Shown here: positions 35,719-46,369 of the stretch, in pieces
How positions within the stretch are numbered: position 1 is the stretch's first letter
How the letters are laid out: each line of letters begins with the position of its first letter
Source: Zoroaster sp. YZ-2022
Lineage: Eukaryota > Echinodermata > Asteroidea > Forcipulatida > Zoroasteridae
Reading direction: 5' to 3'
NCBI GenBank assembly: GCA_029582265.1
Contig: CM055837.1
Location: 14,526,777 to 14,590,776, forward strand
Length of the DNA: 64,000 bases
Notes under the pieces: model-generated
The model's input: the letters and a program-made list of their open reading frames with translations, nothing else
Database searches by the model: none
What the model was told of the DNA's origin: nothing
Position numbers and translations under genes: made by a program

Positions 35719-35978
35719 TTAAAATGAGCCGACATTTCATTTTAACAGTAAGTAATAAATTATTAAAACAAGTATAGTATTAAAATAATTATATCACAAT
35801 CACAGTTTAAAATGTAAATTTTTATTAAAGAGATTTCCAAACTTAACATTTATGCATACACAAACACACTGTTGTACATGTGTACAATTGTACTTGTTAT
35901 ATCATGGTCTTAGATTGTGTAATTTCATTGGTCGAAAGCCTGTCACATGACAAATCACAAATCTTCATGTTACCCTCG

Positions 35979-36038
35979 TGACGTCACTCAAAAAGTGATG
36001 TTCACCTCTGACGTCACTCAAAAAGTGATGTTCACCTC
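35979..36038 (+). promoter_or_regulatory. Doubled CRE-containing 30-bp repeat
   Basis: Two exact 30-bp units, each starting with the palindrome TGACGTCA (35979-35986 and 36009-36016) and ending GTGATGTTCACCTC. Perfect CREs in tandem about 150 bp ahead of an open frame suggest a cAMP/CREB-type regulatory site. Activity is inferred. Confidence 0.5.
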
Positions 36039-36183
36039 TCAAGAGTGGTACATCACCCTGATCGTCCCCGGGAGTATCATCCCCATATATCTTTCACAAG
36101 TGCTACTTTTGATTGCAAGAAGTGAAAACAGCGACCGAGGTTGTTATATTGCTGGTACTCCAGAACACGCTATATTTCAATTT

Positions 36184-36367
36184 GATGCACTGTAGGGACC
36201 AGCTAAACAACTTGTCTGCCGTGTGTGAATTTGTTCGCTTCGACCATGCAGTACGAATAGTTCGCGAATACTGCAACGAAACGGGACGAGATGACAGCAA
36301 CTTCCAGACACTTCCAGTTACAGACTTAGACAGTTTACTGGAAGATTTCTTCGGTAACGTAATCTAA
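36184..36367 (+). CDS. Candidate exon, possible recombinase-like N-terminal domain
   Basis: From Met at 36184 the frame reads DQLNNLSAVCEFVRF, then NFQTLPVTDLDSLLEDFF. Composition is protein-like. The second half resembles the ...LxxLPxxELDxLLxxFF segment of Crypton/KIAA1958-type tyrosine recombinase relatives. That resemblance is from memory of the family and is weak. CACTGTAG just upstream could be an acceptor and GGTAACG at the end a donor. It may be one exon of an unknown gene or a transposon scrap. Confidence 0.35.
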
Positions 36368-36383
36368 TACCATGGTATAACAA

Positions 36384-36528
36384 AATAATTGTTGCCCGGC
36401 GTGATGGGGGTCCATGGGTTTTGTACACCCTCGGGGGCTGATGGCACCCTCGGCTTCGCCTCGGGTGCCATCAGCTCCCTCGGGTGTACAAAACGCCATG
36501 GACCCCATCACGCCAGGCAACAATTATT
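36384..36528. repeat. 145-bp near-perfect palindrome
   Basis: AATAATTGTTGCC...GGCAACAATTATT encloses arms that pair almost throughout, through GTGATGGGG/CCCCATCAC, TTGTACACCC/GGGTGTACAAA and GATGGCACCC/GGGTGCCATC, with the centre CGGCTTCGCC. It would form a cruciform or a long hairpin RNA. It is probably a fold-back MITE. Confidence 0.9.
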
Positions 36529-36920
36529 AAATGTACATGTAGCTGATTGTGTAGTGTGTACTCACAGCTACATGTACAAACCCATAGAGGTGCAAACCAA
36601 GACCTGCTATTGTTCCCTTAACCATGGATGTTTTCAAACAAAAACCTTCACCTGAGGCCTAAAAAATGTGCATGTTTGGACATTTTGTTTTTTAGCATTT
36701 ACTACAGAGATTATTGAGCATTTCAACTCAAGTTTTGACCTCTTTTGTATGTGTGGCATTTGTTTAGAAGTACTGACAGAAACTCCTTTCACTGCTGCAT
36801 CAGAGGAAAAAGGTCAAGTTGACCAAGCCTATACTTGTGCAACAAAAGATTGAATGCTTGTTGAACGCTTGTTGTGGTTTGAGTTTAGGAAACACTGATA
36901 GATTTACAAAGTTTTAATTC

Positions 36921-37268
36921 CCAGCCAAGAATTTGTACATGTAAAGACGGATTTATATCCATTGTTTACGAGGCCTTCGATCTCTCTCCGGGTATGCCGT
37001 CTTTTCGACCGGGCGCTGGTAGCTTATAGGCCATTGCATCGGAGCTTGCCAACGGTCTAATTGTGCTGAACAAACACAACCGTAATTTAAAAAAATAGCC
37101 ATTTAATTATCGAAATGTCAATGAGTAAAGGTGTTTATTTGGGTGTCCGAACTTAGTTTCATTGACAATTTTTTTTATTAATGGCTAGAAATTTTTTCAG
37201 ATTTTTTACTGAAAATAAACCTGCATGGGGGACCGAAAAATAATAATAATATTCCTGACATCAACTGG
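36921..37268. mobile_element. Right-end fragment of the 18838-21208 element family
   Basis: It matches 20865-21208 (ATTTATATCCATTGTTTACG, GGAGCTTGCCAACGGTCTAA) and ends ACTGG at a TTAA (37269-37272). The left part of the element is missing. Confidence 0.85.
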
Positions 37269-37272
37269 TTAA

Positions 37273-39064
37273 GGAGTAACTTGCCTCTGTACTCTTTACT
37301 CAACTAGGCCTATAGCAATCTACAAGATGGCCATTCCACAATGTACATATGTACAATACATCGAATACCCTCCATCCTTGGATAGACTGTCATGCACTCA
37401 TGCTCTAATTGTACGTACACGTACATACTGTATATGTGTATATAATGTACATAATGTACATGTATGTATGTGGCCTGGTTATGTCATCTTGTAGCATGCC
37501 TCCATCTTCTAGAATACATACAGTATGAGATTGCCACTGGATCTAGGATCTCCAGTTGGTAGCATACAGCATTCCACTTGCCTTCAACGATGACCAGCCT
37601 AGTTTGAAATCCAGATGAGATGCATCCAAAGAACTTAACCCTTCTCCCATGGAAAATAGTCGCACATTTGGCACAGCAGTCTGCAATGCTTTCTATTTAT
37701 AGCCTCTACTAGAGTTACATTTGTTTGTTTTTTCTTTAAAACATGACTTTTTTCAAAATCAGTTAAAGATTATGTGAATTTGTACATCGGTATGCTGTTA
37801 TACACCAATACATGTATACTACATGTACACTGTATGTACATAATGCTCAAGAACAAGGTGGGTCATTCCAATGCCAAATCACATATAAATATACATCTAC
37901 ATGTAGTACTGTACATGTACATGTATAATACTGTATATTTTAAAATTATCAAAATACCCATTACATACATGTAGATAGGATATAATATTTTAAGATGTTA
38001 AAGTTTCAGTTTCAATTTATTAAAATGATATGATGTTATATACTTTAAACATTCACAACAAGGAGTTTGGGGGTGGGCAAGGGGTCCATGGACCCTTTTT
38101 TTGGGGGGCAGTTTTGTCAAAAGTTTGAGGGGGGCCATGGATCCATTTTTGATACAGTTAATTAAGATGATTTGATGGTGTACTTACTTTAAAAAAATCA
38201 TAAATGTTTGGGGCATGCATACATGTACATATCCATACAGCACCTATACTATACTATACAGTGTACATTGCATTACTATTAGGCAAAATACACATTATTT
38301 GATAAATATTGTCCGACCATGAAGAACTCGGCTCATTTTGGAGCGACTGTTTGGAGTAACTGTTCATTACCTATGCAACTTCCCTGTGTAGAACTTGCAT
38401 GTAAAAATAGTTATTTTGGTGTCCAATGTCGTTAATGTACGATACATGTACATACATTTTTTCAGGCATTTAAAAATCTGCATATTGAGATGATAATATC
38501 GTATTTATCGCAGATATCATGGCCATCGATAATTGACTATCAAAAAATTCAATATCGTCACCCCTCGTGTGGCGAAAATCGCTTTTCCTCAGAAGCAAAT
38601 CCTTACTGAACAAGAGTTAAACTTGCTCTGTATTGTGTTGATATCTTAATCAAAATTTATTAGAGCCTCAGTAGCCTTACACCAGTACTTAAACATGTAA
38701 AGTCTTTAGAATAACATTTGATGTAACAATCCTTTTATTAAGAATTACTCCAGAATTACACACCTATGTTGTCAGTGAGCATTTAACTTATTCCTTGTTT
38801 ATTTAGATAAAGGTTAACAAACAGGATTGAAGAGTTATAATTTCGAAAGAACACCAGATTTAATGTTAATGAGAACGCAAGTTAACGTTAATGATTTATG
38901 CAACGTTAAGTTTTGCCATTGTAAAGTACTTGTGTAGTGACAGCAGTGTTCACACACACAGCAAGTTCGTATCCATGAGAATGTATAATTACATTTTGTA
39001 CATGAAGACATGCACTTTGACCTTGCAGTAGAGAAACTACACGTAAACTTTATCAATGAGTTAA
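37273..39064. other. No gene recognised; one hAT fragment
   Basis: Dense TACATGTA motifs at 37380-37980. A G-rich GGGGTGGGCAAGGGGTCCAT hAT-like scrap lies near 38070. The hAT fragment at 38300-38567 is listed separately. Confidence 0.45.
38300..38567. mobile_element. hAT right-end fragment (uninserted paralogue)
   Basis: Homologous to 32030-32779 minus the MITE, from GAGCGACTGTTTGGAGTAAC to AATATCGTCACCCCT. TTAA at 38432-38435 is the empty target of MITE E. Confidence 0.85.
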
Positions 39065-39068
39065 TTAA

Positions 39069-39364
39069 CCCTCCTACTATACGGCCCTGCACTTTAGTGG
39101 CAAGTAGCTATAGAGGTCAAAACCAGTCAACTGACTGTTTTGACTGTCGACCCAAATGTGCACACACAGGCATTTTGGACTGGTTTTTACTATCATTTTG
39201 ACTACCCTGAACAATGCTTTTACCAGTCAAAAACGGTTGACTCATTTTGACCTGTAAATGTACTTACTACACGTAAGGTTTGACAGTGTTTGACTTTTAA
39301 GTGCACTACCTTGGCAAGTTTATCAACATTTTGACTGATTTTGACCCTTGTAGTAGTTGGAGGG
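39069..39364. mobile_element. TTAA MITE, CCCTCCTA type, word family A (A2)
   Basis: Flanked by TTAA (39065-39068 and 39365-39368). It is colinear with A1 but shorter, lacking the TACATGTA-bearing insertions of A1 near 4370-4395. Confidence 0.85.
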
Positions 39365-39404
39365 TTAATGCTAATTTTAGACAGTGGCTTGAATATGAAT
39401 GATC

Positions 39405-39637
39405 ACACTGTGAAGCACCAATCACTTTTTGTTGGCACGCACATCTTGTTTACTACATATATCTTAACCAATTACTTTTGCTCGCACGCGCATTGTTTAC
39501 TAGTTTGACCAATCACTTCTGGTCACAAGCCCATGCGTACATTGTAAATTGCGAGCTGCAGGAATCTATAAAAGGCGCACAGCGCAGCAGCTCATTGCTC
39601 AGTTCGTGACTTGGACTGATCCAGTGAAATAGCAAAG
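39405..39637 (+). promoter_or_regulatory. TATA promoter with CCAAT/forkhead repeats
   Basis: TATAAAAGG at 39567-39575 is followed 32 bases later by TCAGTTC (39599-39605), an initiator-like start. Upstream, about 40-bp modules each carry CCAAT(C/T)A, and two of them also have GCACGC(A/G)CAT and TGTTTACTA (a forkhead core). Together these make a convincing RNA polymerase II promoter. It could drive an unidentified gene or be a solo LTR: ACACTACA near 39802 would suit an LTR end. Confidence 0.65.
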
Positions 39638-39736
39638 ATGCCGTGTATTACTGTGTGTATGCGGCCGTCGCGTAGTACTGTGCGTACATGTGGCTGTTCA
39701 TCGTCAACCATAGACATGCTACAAGTCCTTGATTGA
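39638..39736 (+). CDS. Small Cys-containing ORF downstream of the promoter
   Basis: The first ATG after the predicted start, with 32 codons. Four Cys lie as CxxxC near the start and CxC near residue 19, with a Ser/Thr-rich end. No family is recognised. It may be a short first exon or not translated. Confidence 0.3.
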   Translation: MPCITVCMRPSRSTVRTCGCSSSTIDMLQVLD

Positions 39737-39911
39737 TCGGTCATGCATAATCCGTCACTGTGCGTGATCCTTGAATTACTGATTTAGTAGGGACACTACA
39801 TCAAGTTTAGATAGAACCCACCCATTAATTAAATGGAAGAAATTTAAGAGAACTAATAAATGGAAGAAATTGAAGAGAGTTAATAAAGAAGCATATATGG
39901 TCAATTCCAGC

Positions 39912-42054
39912 GTGACTCACGGGACAAAAGATAGCAAATTTGAATCTTTTAACTGACTGACAAAAATATAGAAGCAGAGTAACTACTGAAACTTCATTTA
40001 ATTATAAAGTACTAATGATGATATTAATATAGTAGAAAGTATTCAGAAATTCATCCATATATTTTGTGTGGAACTAAGGAAAAGGTTGGCATGACTCACG
40101 GGACAAAAAAGGGCAGTGATTTCCATGTTCTAAATAAAGTTCAAAATTTATCTGTTCTGATCCCCTTAATATTCATTACTATATTGAAATATTTGCACGA
40201 CTGTATCCTTTACAATATACAATAGCAAAAAAAAAAAATCTTCCGCCATATCCAAGTTTTGCTAAATGAAGTAACGTGACTCACGGGACAAGGGAGCGTG
40301 GCTCACGGGACATTATCTATGAGCAGATATCTGTGTTAAGAGTTTTGTTGCAATTTTTGAGCTTAGAATTACATGTAGTTAATACACTTTGCTGTGCTGC
40401 TCCTGTGCACCTTGACATTGGTTTAACCCCTAGCTTGATGAATAAAATATCTCATAAAACTATAAAATTCAAGGGTTAGAGAAATTGATAATTGTAGGGT
40501 TAGGGTTAAAGTTGTAAAAACAAGAAATTAACAAGAATTAAAAAGATTATTATTTTTATACAGTTCAAAGTTGCCCTCTGTTTTGAGTCTTTCTCTCCTA
40601 TTACGTTGTCTCTCACCATTAGTCTTAGCCATACTGTCACAAAGTTCATTAGCAAACACACTGATCAGTCACTTCCACACACTATTGTTGTTAGAACACA
40701 TACATTGTTGTTAGAACAATTCAGAATGAGATCTCCAAATCCAATCAGTGCGTGTATGCAGTTCATTGACCTTTGCACTTATAAAATTCCATGCACCACG
40801 TGGAAAATTCCATGAAATGTTTTGATTGTTTACAGTGGTTAGCTTATCTGGCTCATGAATGTTTGGGATTTTAAAAGCTCAAAGGCCCTTTTCTCCCACC
40901 CCAATTATGTCAGAAATCTGCATTACTGGTTAGCTGAATGGATTATGTATGGAGCATTGACAAATACAGAATTAGGTATCCTGGGATGTGGAATTCTCTT
41001 GTGCACAAGATATATGGGTCTTTAACCCTCCTATGTACAGTGCAGTTGCCATAGAATTGTCAGACCTTTCAAAACCTTTCAAGTTTGCTGTACTGAAGGG
41101 TTTTGAAAGGTGAGAAAACTGTCTGACAAAAGGGACCTATGAAAGGTTTCGAAAAGTGTAACAACTCTCTGAACAAACTGGTGTTGAAATGTTTCAATAC
41201 CTTTCAAAGGGTATTGAAAGGTGTGGTTGTTCAGTAGCAACAAATTCTGGAGGGTTTTCAAGGGTTCATAATAATTGATAGCCATTTTGGCCCGTAAGCA
41301 GATTTTGAAAGGTTTTGAAACGTCAAACCATAGGAGGGTTAATGAAAACAGTACAGTAGAAAGAAATTGTAATTGATTGAAATTAAGCATCATTATATCT
41401 TGTCAGAAAATCCATGAGAAAAAAAATCCATCAAACTTCCTGGACTATTCAGGATTTCCATGGTGTTAAATAGGGGAAGGGTGAGGGAGGGGGGGGGGGG
41501 TTATAGACCATTTAGCTTGAGTACATGTTGTTGCTTCAATAGCTGTTTTATGTGGAGACAAATTTCCATTGAAGTGACCATTTCAAATAACAGAGATTGG
41601 CCTGATATTGTGAATCCAACATTGTGACTCACGGGACATCGTGACTCACGGGATATCGTGACTCACGGGACATCGTGACTCACGGGACATATTTTGGATA
41701 CTCAAACTTTGTTAAATAGTAATAAAAAAATCTAAGCAGTATGGTGCCTGATTGAGATGAAGTCTCTAGGAGATAGCCAAGAAAAAAAAATGATAACCCC
41801 ATTGCCCATCTTTATGAGAATCCACTTTTACCATTTTTTCGTGACTCACGGGACATCGTGACTCACGGGACATCGTGACTCACGGGACATATTTTGGATA
41901 CTCATACTTTCTTAAATAGTAATAAAAAAATCTAAGCAGTATGGTGCCTGATTGAGATGAAGTCTCTAGGAGATAGCCAGGGGAAAAAAAATGATAACCC
42001 CATTGCCCATCTTTTTGAGAATCCACTTACCGTTTTTTCGTGACTCACGGGACA
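39912..42054. repeat. Region with 12 copies of GTGACTCACGGGACA
   Basis: Single copies lie at 39912, 40091, 40276 and 40298. Then tandem 17-bp runs lie at 41624-41689 and 41841-41889, with a last copy at 42040. The two runs belong to a duplication of about 200 bp (41675-41840 versus 41875-42039). Each copy holds TGACTCA, an AP-1-type bZIP site. No inverted ends were found. MITE C (41026-41338) lies between the copies. Confidence 0.9.
41026..41338. mobile_element. TTAA MITE, CCCTCCTA type, word family C
   Basis: Flanked by TTAA (41022-41025 and 41339-41342). The ends are CCCTCCTATG...CATAGGAGGG. The interior is made of ACCTTTCAAAACCTTTCAA and complementary words. Confidence 0.85.
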
Positions 42055-42069
42055 TTGTGAGGGAGGGGG

Positions 42070-42530
42070 GGGTCATAGATCAATGCTCATAATATTATTA
42101 GTGTGTTAAATATATGTACAAAGAAATTATTTTCTTGTTTAACGACACTTAATTGTTCAGAAAACAAAATAAATTAATATATTTCAGTTATTCTAATTAT
42201 TTATTTGAATCTTTAAGTTTTCATGAAAAATGACAACAAAAATACACAAAAACATAATTCCGTGTTCAATGTGTGATAATTTTGTGCACAGACATCCTAC
42301 AGATGACAAAAAAGTGTTTTTGGATAGTCTGATATGTATATTGTTAGGGATCAGAAGCATTAGAGGATTAATTTGTTTTAAAAATTTGGGGCATGTGGAA
42401 CCTTTCTATGGAATTGACCATATACTGGTTGAATTGAAAGTAAACCTTTTTCTTTCAGTGTAACCTTTTATTATCAGGTTTAGTCATCCGTCTAGTCATC
42501 ATCTTGTCAGTCCTCATTCTTGACTCTGTA
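42070..42530. other. No gene recognised
   Basis: AT-rich. A 77-codon frame at 42230-42463 lacks family features or splice support. Confidence 0.4.
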
Positions 42531-42532
42531 AA

Positions 42533-42593
42533 ACTCATCATCATCCTCATCATCACCATCACCATCACCATCACCATCACCATCACCACCATC

Positions 42594-42625
<32 letters not shown>

Positions 42626-42650
42626 CACCATCTTCTCCACCATCATACAC
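42533..42650. repeat. (CAT)n/(CACCAT)n microsatellite
   Basis: About 118 bp of CATCAT and CACCAT units. It keeps a minus frame open as poly-Asp/Gly, which is not taken as a gene. Confidence 0.95.
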
Positions 42651-42761
42651 ATCAGACTCCCGGGTTCTGTTTAAAAGCGGGTTGTTGAGACACGCCCGTT
42701 TTATAGTGACAAGCGCGGCGGTATAAGACCCGACCATTACAATATCTTAAATTTTGTTTAA

Positions 42762-43022
42762 CCCTAACCCCCTATGTAGGTATTCTGGCTAGGAACCTTC
42801 CTGAATCCTCCAAAAATCCATCAGTGCACTTTAGGAAACACGTCCTAATCTTCAAAGTGCACCATGCATTTCCATTGATCTTTCATATTCAGAACTTATG
42901 GCCTGTACTTCTTGCCAGGTAGTAATTTTGCCCCATTTGAAGAGGTACCAGTTTCCAACAGTGCTGAATTTTCCCCAAAAAGTGCCCCTCAGAGGATTTT
43001 GTAGGATACGGGGTGGTTAGGG
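42762..43022. mobile_element. TTAA MITE, CCCTAAC type (G)
   Basis: Flanked by TTAA (42758-42761 and 43023-43026). The ends are CCCTAACCCCCTA...GGGTGGTTAGGG. GAATCCTCCAAAAATCC inside links it to the D and E elements. Confidence 0.8.
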
Positions 43023-43026
43023 TTAA

Positions 43027-45029
43027 TGTGTGTATACTTTCTGTTATCAATCTTTAATATTTGTAATTTTATGTATATCTCCCCTGATGCAGGTATCTAC
43101 ATGTACATGTATCAATTTCATAATACGATACATGTGGCTAATGTTTTTTATTTTATTTATTTTTTGTATGGAGCCACTTTTGGGACTGGGTACCCGGCTG
43201 CCGTAATGGTCTGGTTCCCGGGTACCCATGACAAATGGGGACATCACAGAATTTTTCATCATGCTGCCGAGCTCAATAATTCCTCGCATGATGCATCGGC
43301 CTAAGACCTACACGTAGATGCACTTGTTCATTACAACAATAATAACGCAACAATAAAACAATAAAAACAACAACATTTATAGTTCATTGTAAATTATATT
43401 ATAAACATGGAAAACCAGTAAGTGTTCAAAGACTGGCCTTTGGTTTCTGAAATGTTATATCAGATAGGCTTGGGCGATATCGATTTTTTTCATCCATGAT
43501 ACATGTACATGTATATCGTCAAACATATCGCGATTTTCGATAATATCGCAATTTGTTTTTCATGCATGAGTGCTTTAGAGCCGATAATAACAGGGATGTA
43601 CCCATCTACAAGCGCGTCACAATAAATTGCCAGTGCTTACCACCGATCTCTAATATCAATCTCTCAGTATACATGTAGATCAGTGGTGCTTACCTGAGAG
43701 ACGGGCAATTGCGCCGTTCACGAGTGCACCGTGGCCATTGGCAAATTTGTTTGCATAATAATTATGTGGGACAGTTACTGCGTCGTGCGTTTAGGGTACC
43801 CGAACCAGTAAAAAGGAACCAGGGATTGAACTCAATGGTCAGGTACCAGCGAACCCGGGTTCCCAACACAAGCCTAAAAGAATTCCAGTTGGATTCTTTT
43901 GTCAGTTAGTGGTTTATAATGTAACTATTTGTTAAACACATTATAAGGAAAGAATGTCGTATCCAACCACCACTTTTTAAGTGGTTTTTTGGAATTTTTT
44001 TGCAATCACTAAGCAGTTAAAAAGTGATTTTATAAATTTTTGAGGGTACAGAAAGCGAAAACTATCTTTAAAATCCACTTTTTATTATGGTTTTCAGACT
44101 TTATTTCCCTTCTAAAAAAAATCCTCCCCTTCAGAAAATAGAAGAATCCTACATGTTTGTATTATAGTTGCCACTGCGCATGTACGATGACCGTGTTGGT
44201 CACTAACAGGAGAGTTGACAAGATCAGACTGACATGACTGAGGAAGTCATCGTATACCAAAAATGCCTAATTTTTCATTAAACAAAATATTATGGAAAAA
44301 GTCGAAGTATATGTCCATCGTCACATATATGTTCTCCACCTTACTGAGCAGGTAAGATTACATTATTATTTATAATGAACGAGAAAAAGTGGCGGTTGGC
44401 TACATCATTCTTCCCCATTATAATTGAGCTTAACCACGGTAAAACTTGCTTTAATTAATATACGTTCATGTATGAGCTAGATAATCAATTCACTTTGGTG
44501 CCAAATACCTTTTGCTAAGTACTGGTTTTTCCAAAACCACAATTCTTATTTGGTTTATAGTTGCACTGGCCCAACTACAGTTAGGATCACTGGTGGTGGT
44601 GGCGTAATACAGATTGCGCATTTGGCTAGCATGTACAGGGTAATCACATGGATCAACAGTGAATATGACCAGCAACTGATCATGCTGTCAAGGGGGTCAC
44701 CAGATGCACCACTGTCTCACTGATCCATCTCGCTAAATTAATGTTAGTTTAAATTAATAACATTAGTTGATATACTTTTCTCATTATTTATATAACTCTG
44801 TGGCCTAGTAAAAAAAAAAAATACACCGTTAACTTTGACATAAACAAACAAAATGAAAAAAGAACACAAAATTCTCCCCTAAAAAAGAATAAGAAAAATT
44901 AAAAAAAAAAATTAAATATTAATTATTGTATTAAGGACACAGCAGCCAAGCAATCAAATCCCAACTTCTACATGCATCAGTTGGTACCTTCACAAATGAA
45001 CTATATCATGATACGACATGTATTATCGC
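43027..45029. other. No gene; hAT-like half element at 43465
   Basis: TAGGCTTGGGCGATATCG at 43465 starts a region homologous to the left half of the 33253 hAT MITE. AACACAAGCCTA near 43875 could be its right end, but the 8-bp flanks do not match. GGGTACC-rich words lie at 43190-43225 and 43794-43865. The rest is AT-rich. Confidence 0.45.
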
Positions 45030-46369
45030 CCCATTCTAAGGCCAATACACTGGACTCCCTCCGTATCCTTGGCCCTAGCCCCTACATACATACAAAAAGG
45101 AGCGATTTTTCAACTTTTGATCTGCTAATTATTACAATCTAACATTTTGTGATTAGGTAACCTTGCCCAAGCAGACACTTTTGGCATAAAGTTTACTATT
45201 GTGAGATCGGTAATTTGGGTGAAAACTGAAATTTAATTATTATTATTTTTTTTTTAATTTAAAAAATGTTTCGAAAATTTCATGAAAGTGAGATAGGCCT
45301 ATGGGTCATTCCGTGTCAAATCAACCAATATTCTGAAAATTGGTACAGGTCACCTCTCAGATTTGGCTGAAATTCATTTCTAACATTCATCTATGGGTAT
45401 AATGAACACATGCAAAATAAGAAATTCCAACTCCAAGTCGTTTCGGAAATACGGCCCGTCAAAGTTTGGGTGCTACCCCCCTTCCAGTGCGCGCGATTCG
45501 CGTCATTGAATATTTTGCGTTTTCAAATGCCCTTTAGAGCACCTTTAAAATAATATACAAAGCTGAAAATTGGTACCTAGGTTGACTGTCACCCAAATAA
45601 CTCAAATCAGGTCTCAAAACAAGTGTATCTCAATCCCCTTTCTCTCTCTAGTCTGCTCAAAACACTAATTTATTCTGCCGATAAAATTAATTTCCATTTT
45701 CAGACCCCCCTAATACTCATGATTGATAATCAGAAAAGCTTCATATTGCATATCTGTATTATACAGACACATGTGGTTACCCCCAAGCAAGAATAGAGCC
45801 CTTACTCATTTAATAAATTTTTGGCAAGGCTCCAAAGTTGGTTCCAGACACAAAATATTGAAAAAAATACCGAAATTCTCTGTGACCTTTGACCATGGCA
45901 ACACTTACCCACCAACTTGAAACTTACACCATTTGGTAATACAAGTCTAATCTACATCTGTACCAAATTTCGTTTTGGAGACTCTTCTCCTTCATGGTTA
46001 GGCAGTATTTTGAAATTAGGGTATTTTGCCCATTTTTGTGAGTCGTGATAGCAATGAACAAAGATATATTATATTGTCTTTATTGGTCCCAAAGTATTGT
46101 AATATGACAATTAAACCACTATTGTTAGAAAATAATGATTAATTTTTATCTTACAGGTGTTTAAATGTATTATTTGAAGATAATCTACACAAAAATGTCA
46201 TAATTGTCATGTATTAATTGAATACATTATCGGCAGAGGATAAATCGCCAACCTGAAATCAAGAAAATATTAATTCCTGAAGGTCTTTAATATTGTACTG
46301 TATCATTTACTGCGCAATACTTTGTCCTCAATAGTTCAATTCCATTCTATATGAAATTAGGAAGCAATG

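Noticed and set aside
42507..42737. 76-codon minus frame with a poly-Asp tail
   Set aside because: The acidic run is the translation of a (CAT)n/(CACCAT)n microsatellite. The rest lacks family or splice support.
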